A DNA stretch of 64,000 bases from Cecembia calidifontis (GCF_004216715.1 NZ_SGXG01000001.1:2588501-2652500); one strand, 5' to 3'. Counted from the first letter of the stretch, positions 35,678-45,299 are shown. Notes: generated from the letters alone by a model not told the origin. Numbers and translations: made by a program.

Positions 35678-35820
35678 ACATGGCAATGCATTAAAAAATA
35701 CCATTTTGATTTCAAAAAATACCCTGTACAGGGGATAGGTTCGTATTTCTGAAATTCCTATATTTGAAGTGGGTGATTAAGCGACTTTTCAAACAATTTT
35801 TTACGAAGACATTTGTAACT

Positions 35821-35862
35821 AAACAGGGTTTTAAATTTTGAATTTTTTGCCCCTGTTTTTTT
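35821..35862 (+). terminator. Weak terminator-like hairpin upstream of M20 gene
   Basis: AAACAGGG (35821-35828) and CCCTGTTT (35851-35858) pair around a 22-base AT-rich loop and are followed by a T run. It may end read-through from the IS30 element. The rest of 35678-36007 is AT-rich with no recognisable gene. Confidence 0.5.
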
Positions 35863-36013
35863 ATGATTAAAATGGGTGAGTACTTATATCCTTTTGAAAT
35901 TTTCGTGCCTACATCCCGTTGCTTCCCTTTTCGTAGTGCTTCCACCGTCCATCAAATTGGTTTTTCTTTCTTTTTTCTTTCCGTTAAATTTCTTAATCCA
36001 AAATCCAATGATT

Positions 36014-37561
36014 ATGAAAAAATTGTACCTATTGGTAGTAGGATATTCCTTACTATTTTCCCTGTCTTATGCACAGCGGAGCGTAAAAATTGACCTGGAA
36101 GAGGTTACCGATTCCTACTTTTTGCATGGAGTTGATATTTTAAATTCTTTGCTTTCCATTCCCAATGATTCACATTATCCGGAACAGCTTATCCTTAACA
36201 TAGAATGGTGTGAAGCCAATTTAAAGGAAAGGGGATGGCTTACCAAAAGACTTGAAACTTCAAGTGTCCCTTTGGTTTTAGGTCAGAAAGCAGTGCCAAA
36301 CGCCAAAAAAACGGTGCTTTTTTACTTTCATATTGATGGTCAGTCTGTTGATCCAAAGCAATGGGAGCAACCGGACCCATTCAAACCTGTATTAAAGAAA
36401 AAAAATAAGGATGGAAAGTGGGAAATCATTCCCATGGAAACCCTTCAAAATGACTATGATCCCGAATGGAGGGTTTTTGCACGTTCCGCTTCAGATGATA
36501 AGGGACCTTTTGCCATGTTCCTGGCGGCTTGGGATGCCATGGTTTCAAAAGGTTTGATGCCGGATTACAATGTTAAAGTTATTTTAGATTTTGAAGAAGA
36601 AATCGGTTCTCCAAACCTGGCAGCTGCCGTCACCAAATACAAAAACGACCTTAAGGCAGATATGATGCTCATTATGGATGGTCCAAGACATGTGAGCAAT
36701 ATGCCGACTCTTAGCTTTGGTGCCAGGGGTATTTCCCAGATTACCTTGACTACTTACGGGCCACGGGTAGATCTTCATAGTGGTCATTATGGGAATTATG
36801 CTCCCAATCCTGCATTGAGGATGTCCCAATTGTTGGCTTCTATGAAAGATGAAAGAGGGAGGGTTGTCATTCCAGGGTTTTATGATGGTATCAGGCTGAC
36901 CCAGGCTGAGAAAGATATCCTTGCCATGGTTCCGGATGATGATGAAGATATTATGAGGAAGATCGGTATCGGGATTACAGATAATGTTGGTGAAACCTAC
37001 CAGGAATCTTTGCAATATCCTTCTCTCAATATCAGAGGATTGTCTTCCGGCTCGGTAGGAAATGAGGCAAGGACTATCGTACCGGCTATAGCAGTTGCTG
37101 AAATTGATGTCCGCTTGGTTCCTGAATCTGACCCAGAAAGATTATTTGCACTTATCAGAAAGCATATTGAAGATCAGGGTTATTATATTTTGGATAAAGA
37201 TCCCACTGATGAAGAAAGGGCAAAATATCCCAAACTGATCAAATGGGAAGGAAGTATTTCTTACCAAGCCTTTAGAACCCCAATGGATTCCGAACCAGGG
37301 ATTTGGCTCAATAAAGCTTATGTTAGGGCATTTGGAAATGAACCTATTCGGAATAGAATCAGTGGAGGTTCTTTACCCATAGCTCCGTTTGTGGAAGCCT
37401 TGGACAATATTCCTGCTGTCACTGTGGTGACTGTCAATTTTGACAACAACCAACATGGGCCAAACGAAAATATCAGGATAGGGAATTTCAAGGAAGGTAT
37501 CAAAACGGCCTTGGCTATTTTTACAGAGCCATTGAGTGAATTGAAAATAGACAAAAAATAA
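36014..37561 (+). CDS. Secreted M20-family metallopeptidase/hydrolase
   Basis: 515-aa zinc hydrolase of the M20/ArgE-DapE group with a cleavable signal peptide (MKKLYLLVVGYSLLFSLSYAQ), so periplasmic or exported. Metal-site motifs: VLFYFHIDGQ (His, Asp), RSASDDKGPFAMFLAAW (bridging Asp), LDFEEEIGSPNL (general base Glu), and a late His in NFDNNQHGPNENI. A dimerisation insert occupies the middle (about 240-400). Upstream codons are open to 35876 but without family character; ATG 36008 is an alternative start. Substrate: probably peptides or acyl-amino acids. Confidence 0.88.
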   Translation: MKKLYLLVVGYSLLFSLSYAQRSVKIDLEEVTDSYFLHGVDILNSLLSIPNDSHYPEQLILNIEWCEANLKERGWLTKRLETSSVPLVLGQKAVPNAKKTVLFYFHIDGQSVDPKQWEQPDPFKPVLKKKNKDGKWEIIPMETLQNDYDPEWRVFARSASDDKGPFAMFLAAWDAMVSKGLMPDYNVKVILDFEEEIGSPNLAAAVTKYKNDLKADMMLIMDGPRHVSNMPTLSFGARGISQITLTTYGPRVDLHSGHYGNYAPNPALRMSQLLASMKDERGRVVIPGFYDGIRLTQAEKDILAMVPDDDEDIMRKIGIGITDNVGETYQESLQYPSLNIRGLSSGSVGNEARTIVPAIAVAEIDVRLVPESDPERLFALIRKHIEDQGYYILDKDPTDEERAKYPKLIKWEGSISYQAFRTPMDSEPGIWLNKAYVRAFGNEPIRNRISGGSLPIAPFVEALDNIPAVTVVTVNFDNNQHGPNENIRIGNFKEGIKTALAIFTEPLSELKIDKK

Positions 37562-37603
37562 AGCTAAATCGGATCTTTAACCTTAGTAAGGTGGAAAAAT
37601 ATT

Positions 37604-37636
37604 ACCGGCAAGACGAGGTTTTGCCGGTTTTTTTTA
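37604..37636 (+). terminator. Terminator after M20 peptidase gene
   Basis: Stem ACCGGCAA (37604-37611) / TTGCCGGT (37621-37628) with a 9-base loop and a T run. Confidence 0.85.
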
Positions 37637-37818
37637 TTCTTCCCCAACCTGGAGGAAACGGTGTTTTTTTATACGAATCGCCATTGATCAGATATTTTTG
37701 GGATTTAGTAAATGGGCCGATTAAATAACTGTCGTGTCTCAATTATTAAGTATAACTATAAATAATTGTTTAACAGTTAGTAATCTGGTTGAAATCCAAT
37801 GGAAGCATTTCTATTTTG

Positions 37819-37851
37819 TAAAATTTGGTTTTCAGCCAAATTTTATTTTTG
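37819..37851 (+). promoter_or_regulatory. Inverted repeat overlapping a -7 box upstream of susC
   Basis: TAAAATTTGG (37819-37828) and CCAAATTTTA (37836-37845) are exact complements with a 7-base gap. The right arm runs into TATTTTTG (37844-37851), an exact TAnnTTTG. The -33 TTTG is at an unfavourable distance (16 bases), so an activator may be needed. The spacer 37637-37936 holds nothing else recognised. Confidence 0.4.
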
Positions 37852-37936
37852 CCTTTTATGGATTTGTAGGATAATGATTAAGTTGGTTTTTAGTATATTT
37901 ATCTAGAAGTAAATACTGTTCTATAAACAAAAATTT

Positions 37937-40918
37937 ATGAAAAAATTTTACAGATTCAGCACTACCCTCATCCTCATTCTGCTTACGGCAGGATGGAGCT
38001 GGGCACAGTACACCGTTTCAGGTACTGTTGCCGATGAGCGGACAGGAGAGCCTTTGATAGGGGCAACCATTCTCGTCAGGAACACCACTTCAGGTGCAGT
38101 TACTGACCTGGATGGTAGATTTAGCATTACTGTCCCTGGAAATCAGGCAGCATTATTGGTGGTGTCATCATTGGGTTATGTCAGCCAAAATGTGAATGTC
38201 AGCCCGAGTTTAACATCAGTTCAGGTGAGGTTAAGGGAAGATGCCACCAACCTGGAAGAGGTTGTAATTACAGGTTTGGCTTCAAATGTCAAAAGAAGTA
38301 ACCTTGCCAATGCAGTTTCTTCCGTTTCAGGTAAGGAGCTCGTCGGAACCACTACCATTCAAACAACGGATGGCGCCCTGTATGGAAAGATCGCAGGGGC
38401 TAATATCAGGATGAATTCCGGCGCACCGGGTGGAGGTGTTTCCATTCAGCTTCGTGGTATTTCCAGTTTGACCGGAGCATCCCAACCCCTAATTATCTTA
38501 GATGGGGTTTATATCAACAACTCTTTCCAAAGAACTGGCCGTGCCTCGGTAACAGGTGCTGGTGCATCTAACCAAGATGATGGTGCCAACCGCTTAGCAG
38601 ACTTGAACCCTAATGATATTGAGTCCATTGAGGTATTGAAAGGACCTTCTGCGGCGGCTATCTATGGTACCCGTGCCAATGCCGGTGTAATCATCATCAC
38701 TACAAAAAGAGGTTCCTCAGGCAAAACCCAAGTTTCTCTTTCCCAGGATATCGGATTCGCAGAGCCTTTGAGATTGTTAGGAGTGGATAACTGGAGCGAA
38801 GAAAAAATCAACTTCTTCTTCCCGGAGGCCAGGAGGCCAATTGAATTGGAAAGGTTCAGGCAGGCAGTTGCCACCAATACTTTTGTAGATTATGAAGATT
38901 ACTTCTATAACAATAGGGCTATCCTTTCCAACACCAGATTGACCGTCAATGGTGGAAATGACAAGACCAAATTCTTTATCAGTGGTAATATTACCGCTGA
39001 AGACGGTACTGTAAGAAATACAGGTTTTGAAAGGTATTCTTTGAGAGCAAATGTGGACCATAAGATTTCTGATGTAATCAGATTGGGTGTTTCTTCCAAT
39101 TATATCCGAAGCAATACTGACAGAGGTTTTACAGGTAACCAAAATAATACCGGTGCAAGTATTGGTTATAACATCGCTTATGTACCTAACTATTATGACC
39201 TGCGAAGGAATGCAGACGGGACTTATCCCATCAACCCTTACTTCTCCGAGAATCCAGTAGCTGTTACCGATCATGGTATCAACAATTCCGTAGTAAACAG
39301 ATTTATCCAGTCATTTACATTGGATGCGGATATTTATAAATCAGCCAACAGCTTCTTGAGGTTCCAATTGGCCGGTGGTCTGGACTTCTTACAAAATACT
39401 ACTTTGGTTTATTTGCCAGAATTCCTACAGTTCCAAAGAGGTCAGGCTAACCCTGGTGATGCACTTTGGGGAAAGCAAGAAAGTTTCAATACCAATATTC
39501 AAGGTGTTTTGGTCTACAACTGGAACCTTGGAAGGGTAAACATGAACTCCCAAGCTGGTTTAGTGAGATTGGACTTTAAAAACGACGCCTTGTTCAATAG
39601 AGGTAGAGGTCTAGCTCCGGGCCAAACTAATTTACAACAAGCAACTGTTCAGCAAATTGACCAGCAGTTCTTCTCAGAAGTACAGGAAGCGGGTATATTC
39701 TTACAACAAGAAGCCAACTTTGATGACAAAATCATCGGTACAGTGGGTGTGAGATGGGACAAATCCACTTTGAATGGGGATCCTAATCAGTTTTATGCAT
39801 TCCCTAGAGCTTCAGTTGCCGTAAACTTGGCAAACTTTGATTTCTGGGGATCCAAGAATACCTTCTCAGCTTTGAAGCCGCGTATCGCTTATGGTGAAAC
39901 TGCCGGTCCGGTTGCTTTCGGTGCAACCTTCACGCCACTTGGTGGAGCAAATATTGGTGGTCTTTTGGGTTCTGTTGTTTCTACTCAAATCGGTAACACA
40001 CAAATACTACCTGAAACTGCCACCGAATTGGAATTTGGTATAGATGCCGGTTTCTTTAATAATAAACTGGGCCTGGAAGCAACCTATTACATCAAAAATA
40101 CGCAGAACAATATCCAAAGTCTTAGCCTTTCCCCATCTACTGGTGTGACTTCTACGCCAAGTAATGAAGCCGAATTGGAGAATAAAGGTATTGAATTGGC
40201 CTTGTTTGGTACAGTAATCGATAAGCCTAATTTCAGGTGGAATTCAAGGTTGATGTATTGGCAAAATAGGCTGAACATGAGAAGGTTGGGTATACCTACC
40301 TATGTAGCGGGAGGTTTCGGTGCAGCTTTGGGTACCTTCTTGTATGCACAAGGATTCCCCCCTACTACCATTGTAGGAACTCCAGCTGATCCAAATAACC
40401 CGGGAGGATTTACCATCTGGGGTAATGCTCAGCCAAAGTTCAATATGTCCATGATCAACAATTTCACCTTTGCTAAGAATTTTGAATTTTCTTTCCTGAT
40501 GGAATATAGAAAAGGTGGCGATAACATCAACTTGTCACAATTCCTAACTGACGCCGGTGGTACCACCAAGGGCTGGTTTGATGATGACAATGGGGATGGA
40601 ATACCTAATGGTAGACAAAGACCGCCGGCACCTTTCAATAATGCCGGAAGGTGGGTTCAGGATGCTACCTTCCTGAAAATCAGGGAAATTGGTCTTTATT
40701 ACTCCATTCCAAAAACTACAATTACCGAAACCTTTGGTAGAAGCGTAGAGAATATAAGAGTTGGAGCTTCTATGAACAATGCCTTCTTATTTACAAACTA
40801 TCAGGGATATGATCCTGAAACGTCCACCTTTGGTGCGCAGGCAGTGGCTAACAACGTGGATATCACGCCGTATCCTACACCAAGAAGGGTATTCTTCCAC
40901 ATAACTATTGATTTCTAA
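37937..40918 (+). CDS. SusC/RagA family TonB-linked outer-membrane protein
   Basis: 993-aa nutrient importer of the outer membrane. Signal peptide (1-24), carboxypeptidase-regulatory-like domain (YTVSGTVADERTGEPLIGATILVRN, about 24-100), the SusC box LEEVVITGLASNVKRSN, a plug (about 110-250, with QLRGISSLTGASQPLIILDG and ESIEVLKGPSAAAIYGTRAN), and a long barrel ending in VFFHITIDF. It forms a pedal-bin complex with the SusD lipoprotein encoded 9 bp downstream. The substrate is not deducible; the companion genes are unusual for a polysaccharide locus. Confidence 0.94.
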   Translation: MKKFYRFSTTLILILLTAGWSWAQYTVSGTVADERTGEPLIGATILVRNTTSGAVTDLDGRFSITVPGNQAALLVVSSLGYVSQNVNVSPSLTSVQVRLREDATNLEEVVITGLASNVKRSNLANAVSSVSGKELVGTTTIQTTDGALYGKIAGANIRMNSGAPGGGVSIQLRGISSLTGASQPLIILDGVYINNSFQRTGRASVTGAGASNQDDGANRLADLNPNDIESIEVLKGPSAAAIYGTRANAGVIIITTKRGSSGKTQVSLSQDIGFAEPLRLLGVDNWSEEKINFFFPEARRPIELERFRQAVATNTFVDYEDYFYNNRAILSNTRLTVNGGNDKTKFFISGNITAEDGTVRNTGFERYSLRANVDHKISDVIRLGVSSNYIRSNTDRGFTGNQNNTGASIGYNIAYVPNYYDLRRNADGTYPINPYFSENPVAVTDHGINNSVVNRFIQSFTLDADIYKSANSFLRFQLAGGLDFLQNTTLVYLPEFLQFQRGQANPGDALWGKQESFNTNIQGVLVYNWNLGRVNMNSQAGLVRLDFKNDALFNRGRGLAPGQTNLQQATVQQIDQQFFSEVQEAGIFLQQEANFDDKIIGTVGVRWDKSTLNGDPNQFYAFPRASVAVNLANFDFWGSKNTFSALKPRIAYGETAGPVAFGATFTPLGGANIGGLLGSVVSTQIGNTQILPETATELEFGIDAGFFNNKLGLEATYYIKNTQNNIQSLSLSPSTGVTSTPSNEAELENKGIELALFGTVIDKPNFRWNSRLMYWQNRLNMRRLGIPTYVAGGFGAALGTFLYAQGFPPTTIVGTPADPNNPGGFTIWGNAQPKFNMSMINNFTFAKNFEFSFLMEYRKGGDNINLSQFLTDAGGTTKGWFDDDNGDGIPNGRQRPPAPFNNAGRWVQDATFLKIREIGLYYSIPKTTITETFGRSVENIRVGASMNNAFLFTNYQGYDPETSTFGAQAVANNVDITPYPTPRRVFFHITIDF

Positions 40919-40927
40919 TCACCAAAG

Positions 40928-42319
40928 ATGAAAATCATGAAAAAATTACATAAATATATCGGAACAGCGGCTTTGGCAGCAATAAGTTTGTTTGCTTGTA
41001 ATCCGCTTCAATTAGATGAAATTATCGATCCCAACAACCCCTCTGTTCAAAGTGTGAGCAACAATGCTTCCAGGGAGCAGATCCAGTTTTTGGTGACCGG
41101 CTTAGAATCCAGACACAGGGATTATGTTTTTAACGTAACCGCAGCCTGGGGTACTTTCGGAAGGGAAGTTTGGTACCTGAATGCTTCTGATCCCCGGTTC
41201 CAAACAGACTGGTTGGGACAAGGGGGAAGAGTTCCTGACCGTGCTTATTTTGGATTTGGTGTAACGGGAGGAGGCTCTTGGGCTTCACCTTTTCAGGCCA
41301 TTAAGCAAGCAGACGTTTTGATTGCTTCGGCACAAAATGCAGCCACTCTCAGTGACGCAGAAAAAAGAGCCGTTGCCGGATTTGCAAAGACCATCAAGGG
41401 GTATCAGTTTATGATTCCTGCTAACTTTGTTTATCAAAATGGGATAAGAATAGATATAAGCAATCCGCTCAATCCAGGTCCTTTTGTGACTTATGAGCAA
41501 GCCTTGGACCACATCAAATCTGTTTTGGATGAAGGGGATCAGGACCTTGCTGCAGCTGGTGCAGGTAACTTTCCTTTGAGACTAACACCAGGCTTTGCCG
41601 GTTTTAATACCAATGCAGCTTTGAGACAGGTTAACCGTGCCATCACAGCAAGGTTAAATGCCTACAGAAAAGATTGGACGGGGGTCTTATCTGCCCTAGA
41701 AGGTTCTTTCATGAATCTCAACGGCGATCTTAATGCAGGGCCTGCCCATCCTTATGGTGCGCCACCTGATCAATTCAACCCTATCTTCTATGTTCCCAAT
41801 GCCTTGGTGACAACCATGATTGTGGTGCATCCATCTGTACTAAGGGATGCCACTCCTGGAGACCTAAGGGTTACTAACAAGTTTTTGCAAAGAACAGCAC
41901 CTCCGGTTACTGTGACCACAGATGTTGGACCTTTGGTAGGTACCCATCAGGATAGAAGATGGGCCACCAATACTGCGGCAATTCCGTTTATCAGAAACGA
42001 AGAGCTGATCCTTCTAAAGGCAGAGGCCCATGCTAACCTTGGACAGACTGCTCAGGCAGTTGAGGCCATCAACATTATCAGAAATGCAGCAGGAATCGGT
42101 GATTATTCAGGAGCTACCACCCAAGATGCTTTGATCAATGAAATACTCTATCAAAGGAGGTATTCACTTTGGTTAGAACCTTGGGGACATAGATGGATAG
42201 ATGCCAGAAGATATAATAAGCTAAACGAAATAGATACATCTTTTGATGGGGGGACTGTTTTTACACAATTCCCGCATCCTCAAGCTGAAGTCAATTGGGA
42301 TAATTATGTAGGTAATTAA
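40928..42319 (+). CDS. SusD/RagB family nutrient-binding lipoprotein
   Basis: 463-aa outer-membrane lipoprotein, the lid of the SusC channel. The signal ends ISLFAC (lipobox), then NPLQLDEIIDPNNPSVQ. TPR-like helices follow, and the C-terminal SusD block has FIRNEELILLKAEAHANLGQTAQAVEAINIIR and LINEILYQRRYSLWLEPWGHRWIDARR. An internal ATG at 40937 (MKKLHKY) is an equally good start. Followed by a strong terminator at 42340-42364. Confidence 0.93.
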   Translation: MKIMKKLHKYIGTAALAAISLFACNPLQLDEIIDPNNPSVQSVSNNASREQIQFLVTGLESRHRDYVFNVTAAWGTFGREVWYLNASDPRFQTDWLGQGGRVPDRAYFGFGVTGGGSWASPFQAIKQADVLIASAQNAATLSDAEKRAVAGFAKTIKGYQFMIPANFVYQNGIRIDISNPLNPGPFVTYEQALDHIKSVLDEGDQDLAAAGAGNFPLRLTPGFAGFNTNAALRQVNRAITARLNAYRKDWTGVLSALEGSFMNLNGDLNAGPAHPYGAPPDQFNPIFYVPNALVTTMIVVHPSVLRDATPGDLRVTNKFLQRTAPPVTVTTDVGPLVGTHQDRRWATNTAAIPFIRNEELILLKAEAHANLGQTAQAVEAINIIRNAAGIGDYSGATTQDALINEILYQRRYSLWLEPWGHRWIDARRYNKLNEIDTSFDGGTVFTQFPHPQAEVNWDNYVGN

Positions 42320-42339
42320 ATTCCGGTTTTATCTAAAAG

Positions 42340-42373
42340 GAGCTGTCCAATTCTGTGACAGCTCTTTTTTTTT
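42340..42373 (+). terminator. Terminator after susD-like gene
   Basis: Perfect stem GAGCTGTC (42340-42347) / GACAGCTC (42357-42364), 9-base loop, T run of nine. Confidence 0.88.
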
Positions 42374-42474
42374 GAAAGGAAATAGTTAATTTGAAAAAGA
42401 AGTAACGGTTTTGGCGAATCAAAGATTAGAATAACCCCACGATTGGTAAGAGCAAAAAAAACGTAGGTGCAATT

Positions 42475-43260
42475 ATGAGAAACTTTTTATTGATATTATT
42501 ATTCATTCAATTTACTGAGGTAATGGCACAGCATCAATTCAGGATTTTGACTTACAATATCTACCATGGGGAGAATCCCTACCACAAAGGAGAATCCATT
42601 ACAGAGCAGGTTGGTGAATTCATCCATTCCCTTAGTCCGGATTTGGTGGCCCTACAAGAGGTAGATAGTATGACAGTTCGGACAGAATCCTTTGCAGGTT
42701 TTAAACTGGATTTGACAAAAATCTGGTCAGAAAAAACCGGCATGAAGGGATTTTTCGCCAAAGCAATTGATTTCAGTGAGGGTGGCTATGGGGAGGCCGT
42801 TTTATCCCGGTTTCCGGCTGAATTTGAATCAGTGAACTTGCCTTTGCCAAAAGGAGGGGAGGGGAGAAGCATGGCCATAGCACATGTGCGATTGAATGAT
42901 GGGGCAAAGATTACTTTTGCCGGGACACATCTCTGTCATGAATTTGAAGAAAACCGAAGTGCACAGGTTAAAGCAATTGTGGACCATTTTAAGGATTTTA
43001 CCCATCCGGTGATTGTAGTGGGGGATTTTAATTTTGAATCTTCGGAAAAGGGATATTCTTTAATGGAAGAGGCTTTTGTGGATGCCGCAAAAGTTACCGG
43101 ACAGGCAAGAAATACATATCCTACAGATTTTCCGGCAATCCGTATTGATTACGTTTGGTTAATGAAAAATGGTTCTTGGGAAATTGATCTTTTCCAAGTA
43201 ATGGAAGAAATCAAATATTCTGATCATTTACCTGTATTTGCGGTTGTCACTTTGAATTAA
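42475..43260 (+). CDS. Secreted endonuclease/exonuclease/phosphatase-fold hydrolase
   Basis: 261-aa metal-dependent phosphodiesterase or phosphatase with a signal peptide (MRNFLLILLFIQFTEVMAQ). Fold motifs in order: RILTYNIYHG (Asn), LVALQEVD (metal Glu), AGTHLCHE, VVGDFNFES (Asp, Asn), IRIDYVW, and the catalytic YSDHLPVFAVV. The family includes DNases, sphingomyelinases, phosphoinositide phosphatases and metal-dependent PGAP2IP-like proteins; the substrate is unknown. Same direction as the SusCD pair, 155 bp after its terminated end. Confidence 0.85.
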   Translation: MRNFLLILLFIQFTEVMAQHQFRILTYNIYHGENPYHKGESITEQVGEFIHSLSPDLVALQEVDSMTVRTESFAGFKLDLTKIWSEKTGMKGFFAKAIDFSEGGYGEAVLSRFPAEFESVNLPLPKGGEGRSMAIAHVRLNDGAKITFAGTHLCHEFEENRSAQVKAIVDHFKDFTHPVIVVGDFNFESSEKGYSLMEEAFVDAAKVTGQARNTYPTDFPAIRIDYVWLMKNGSWEIDLFQVMEEIKYSDHLPVFAVVTLN

Positions 43261-43315
43261 TTTTATTCCTTTAGACTTAAAATATCTGTAATATACCATA
43301 ATAAACTCCCGACAC

Positions 43316-44200
43316 ATGAAGACAAATCATTTGACTTTGGCCTTTTATTTAGAAGCGCTTTTTGGATTCTATTTATTTTCCTGTTCGCCCCAGCATAGGC
43401 AAAATGAAATAGAGGAAATCCAATGGGAACAATTGTTCAATGGTCAGGACTTGGATGACTGGATTGTAAAAATTGCCAAACATGAGACAGGGGAAAATTT
43501 TGCGAATACATTTCGGGTAGAAGATGGCCTGATGAAGGTTCGGTATGATGGCTATGAAAACTTTGATTATCAATATGGGCATATTTTTTACAAAAAGCCT
43601 TTTTCGCATTACTTGCTAAAAGTTGAATACCGCTTTGTAGGAGATCAGGCTCCCGGGGGAGAAGGCTGGGCTTTCAGAAATTCAGGAGCCATGCTTCATG
43701 GACAAGATCCCTATACCATGCTTAAAGATCAGGATTTTCCTATCTCCATTGAGGGACAGCTTCTTGGAGGGGATGGGGTCAATGAAAGAACAACAAATAA
43801 CCTTTGTACTCCTGGCACGCATGTAGTCATGAACGGGGATTTGTTTACCCCACATTGTGTCAACTCAAGTTCAAAAACATACCATGGGGATGATTGGGTT
43901 ACTGCTGAATATTTGGTGTTGGGAGACTCTATTGTTTATCATATCATGGAAGGTAAAGCTGTACTTACCTATTCCCTGCCCCAGATCGGTGGAGGAAATG
44001 TTTCCAACTATGACCCTGAAATAAAAAAGGACGGCACTCCACTGAAAGGAGGGTATATCTCCCTTCAAAGTGAAAGCCATCCCATAGATTTTAGAAAGGT
44101 GGAAATCCTTGATCTTTCCAAATGGGTTAATTCACCCGAGGATTTGGATTCAATTCTTTGGAAGGAAGGTTATGGGGCTTTTAGTTCCAATGGGAAATAA
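43316..44200 (+). CDS. DUF1080 (3-keto-disaccharide hydrolase-like) lipoprotein
   Basis: 294-aa protein with a hydrophobic N-terminus and a lipobox around YLFSC, so probably a lipoprotein. The rest is one DUF1080 jelly-roll domain: WEQLFNGQDLDDWIVK at the start, then FRVEDGLMKVRYDGYENFDYQYGHIFYKKPFSHYLLKVEYRF (motif at about 65-105), and GYISLQSESHPIDFRKVEIL at the end. Members of this group hydrolyse 3-keto-glycosides; others only bind sugars. It follows the EEP gene by 55 bp, and both may act with the SusCD importer. Confidence 0.85.
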   Translation: MKTNHLTLAFYLEALFGFYLFSCSPQHRQNEIEEIQWEQLFNGQDLDDWIVKIAKHETGENFANTFRVEDGLMKVRYDGYENFDYQYGHIFYKKPFSHYLLKVEYRFVGDQAPGGEGWAFRNSGAMLHGQDPYTMLKDQDFPISIEGQLLGGDGVNERTTNNLCTPGTHVVMNGDLFTPHCVNSSSKTYHGDDWVTAEYLVLGDSIVYHIMEGKAVLTYSLPQIGGGNVSNYDPEIKKDGTPLKGGYISLQSESHPIDFRKVEILDLSKWVNSPEDLDSILWKEGYGAFSSNGK

Positions 44201-44215
44201 AAGCCCAAATTTCTT

Positions 44216-45100
44216 TTAAAGATATTTCCTGAAAAACTCAATGGTACGCTTCCAGGAGAGTTCAGCAGCATCTTTGTCATATCTTGGTGTGGAATGGTTA
44301 TGGAAACCATGATTGACTCCAGGATAGAAATAGGTGGTATAGGTTTTTTGGTTTGCTTTTAGGGCCTCTTCATAAGCAGGCCAACCTTCATTGACACGTG
44401 TATCCAATTCGGCGTAATGGATGAGGAGGGGCGCTTGGATGGAAGGTACATCTTCGGAAGGTGCTTGCCCACCATAATAGGGAACAGCAGCTTTAAGATC
44501 GGGAATCCTCACCGCCATCATATTTGATATCCAGCCTCCAAAGCAAAAACCAACTACTCCGACCTTGCCATTGCAATCCTGATGGGTTTTTAGAAATTCA
44601 TAAGCAGCGATGAAATCTTCGAGCATTTCATCTCTGTTCCTTTGGGCCTGTAAGGTTCTGCCTTCATCATCAGTGCCAGGATATCCGCCAAAAGGAGTCA
44701 GTGCATCAGGGGCAAAGGCAATAAATCCATCTAAAGCTGCTTGCTTGGCTACATCTTCTATATATGGGTTAAGTCCTCTGTTTTCATGAACCACCACAAT
44801 TCCCGAAAGTTTCCCTTTTTTATCTTTGGGCATGCAAAGTAAGCCTTTCATGGTACCGGCACCTTTTGGGGAATTGTAAGTGACATATTTACAGACTATT
44901 CTTGGATCATTTTCTTCAAACCTTTTGGCTTGGGCGTAATTCGGCATTAAAAAAGATAGTAAAGCAGCCACTGTCAGACCACCAACTGCATATTTGGAAA
45001 GTCTGTCTGTAAATTCCCTTCTGGAGATTTTTCCATGTACATAGTAATCATACATGTCAAAAATCTCCTGGTCAAGATCTTCTTTTTTGATAGGTTCCAT
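44216..45100 (-). CDS. Dienelactone hydrolase family protein with Tat-type signal
   Basis: 294-aa alpha/beta hydrolase. The N-terminal region has a twin-arginine motif SRREF near residue 25 before a hydrophobic stretch ending in YAQA, so it is probably exported folded. Catalytic triad: nucleophile Cys in VGVVGFCFGGW, Asp in YAELDTRVNEG, His in GVNHGFHNHS. The frame opens at 45178, but MEPIKKEDLDQEIFDMYDYY at 45100 is the conserved start of this subgroup. Convergent with the DUF1080 gene (16 bp apart). Physiological substrate unknown. Confidence 0.87.
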   Translation of the reverse strand: MEPIKKEDLDQEIFDMYDYYVHGKISRREFTDRLSKYAVGGLTVAALLSFLMPNYAQAKRFEENDPRIVCKYVTYNSPKGAGTMKGLLCMPKDKKGKLSGIVVVHENRGLNPYIEDVAKQAALDGFIAFAPDALTPFGGYPGTDDEGRTLQAQRNRDEMLEDFIAAYEFLKTHQDCNGKVGVVGFCFGGWISNMMAVRIPDLKAAVPYYGGQAPSEDVPSIQAPLLIHYAELDTRVNEGWPAYEEALKANQKTYTTYFYPGVNHGFHNHSTPRYDKDAAELSWKRTIEFFRKYL

Positions 45101-45223
45101 GCTGAATATTTTTGCTGATAAGTTCTGGTCTGTTTCTTTAGCTTCTAAATTACGTCTTTTTGTAATGTATCCGGCCAAAAGGAAGTACCGCTTATGTAAA
45201 AGTGGAAGAGTTTACCAAAACAA

Positions 45224-45279
45224 AAACTCTTGTAAAGACATACCAAATAATGTGCATTTGGCCTGCTTTGCAAGAGTTT
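45224..45279 (-). terminator. Large stem-loop terminator after the DUF2807 gene
   Basis: On the minus strand AAACTCTTGCAAAG (45279-45266) pairs with CTTTACAAGAGTTT (45237-45224, one G-U) with an inner CCAAAT/ATTTGG helix, and is followed by TTGTTTT. It ends the ECF-linked operon. Confidence 0.7.
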
Positions 45280-45299
45280 GAATGAAAATAATTGCTTCT

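Larger units (their letters stand above)
34581..35678 (+). mobile_element. IS30-family insertion sequence
   Basis: About 1.1-kb element with perfect 19-bp terminal inverted repeats: TTCAAGTCATAAATGCAAC at 34581-34599 and its complement at 35660-35678. One intact transposase gene fills it. The right repeat lies within the last codons of that gene. No 2-3 bp target duplication is apparent. It inserted between the SIMPL terminator and the M20 peptidase gene without breaking either. Confidence 0.93.

Noticed and set aside
45101..45178. 26-residue extension of the dienelactone hydrolase
   Set aside because: Would bury the twin-arginine motif far inside the protein and has no family similarity.
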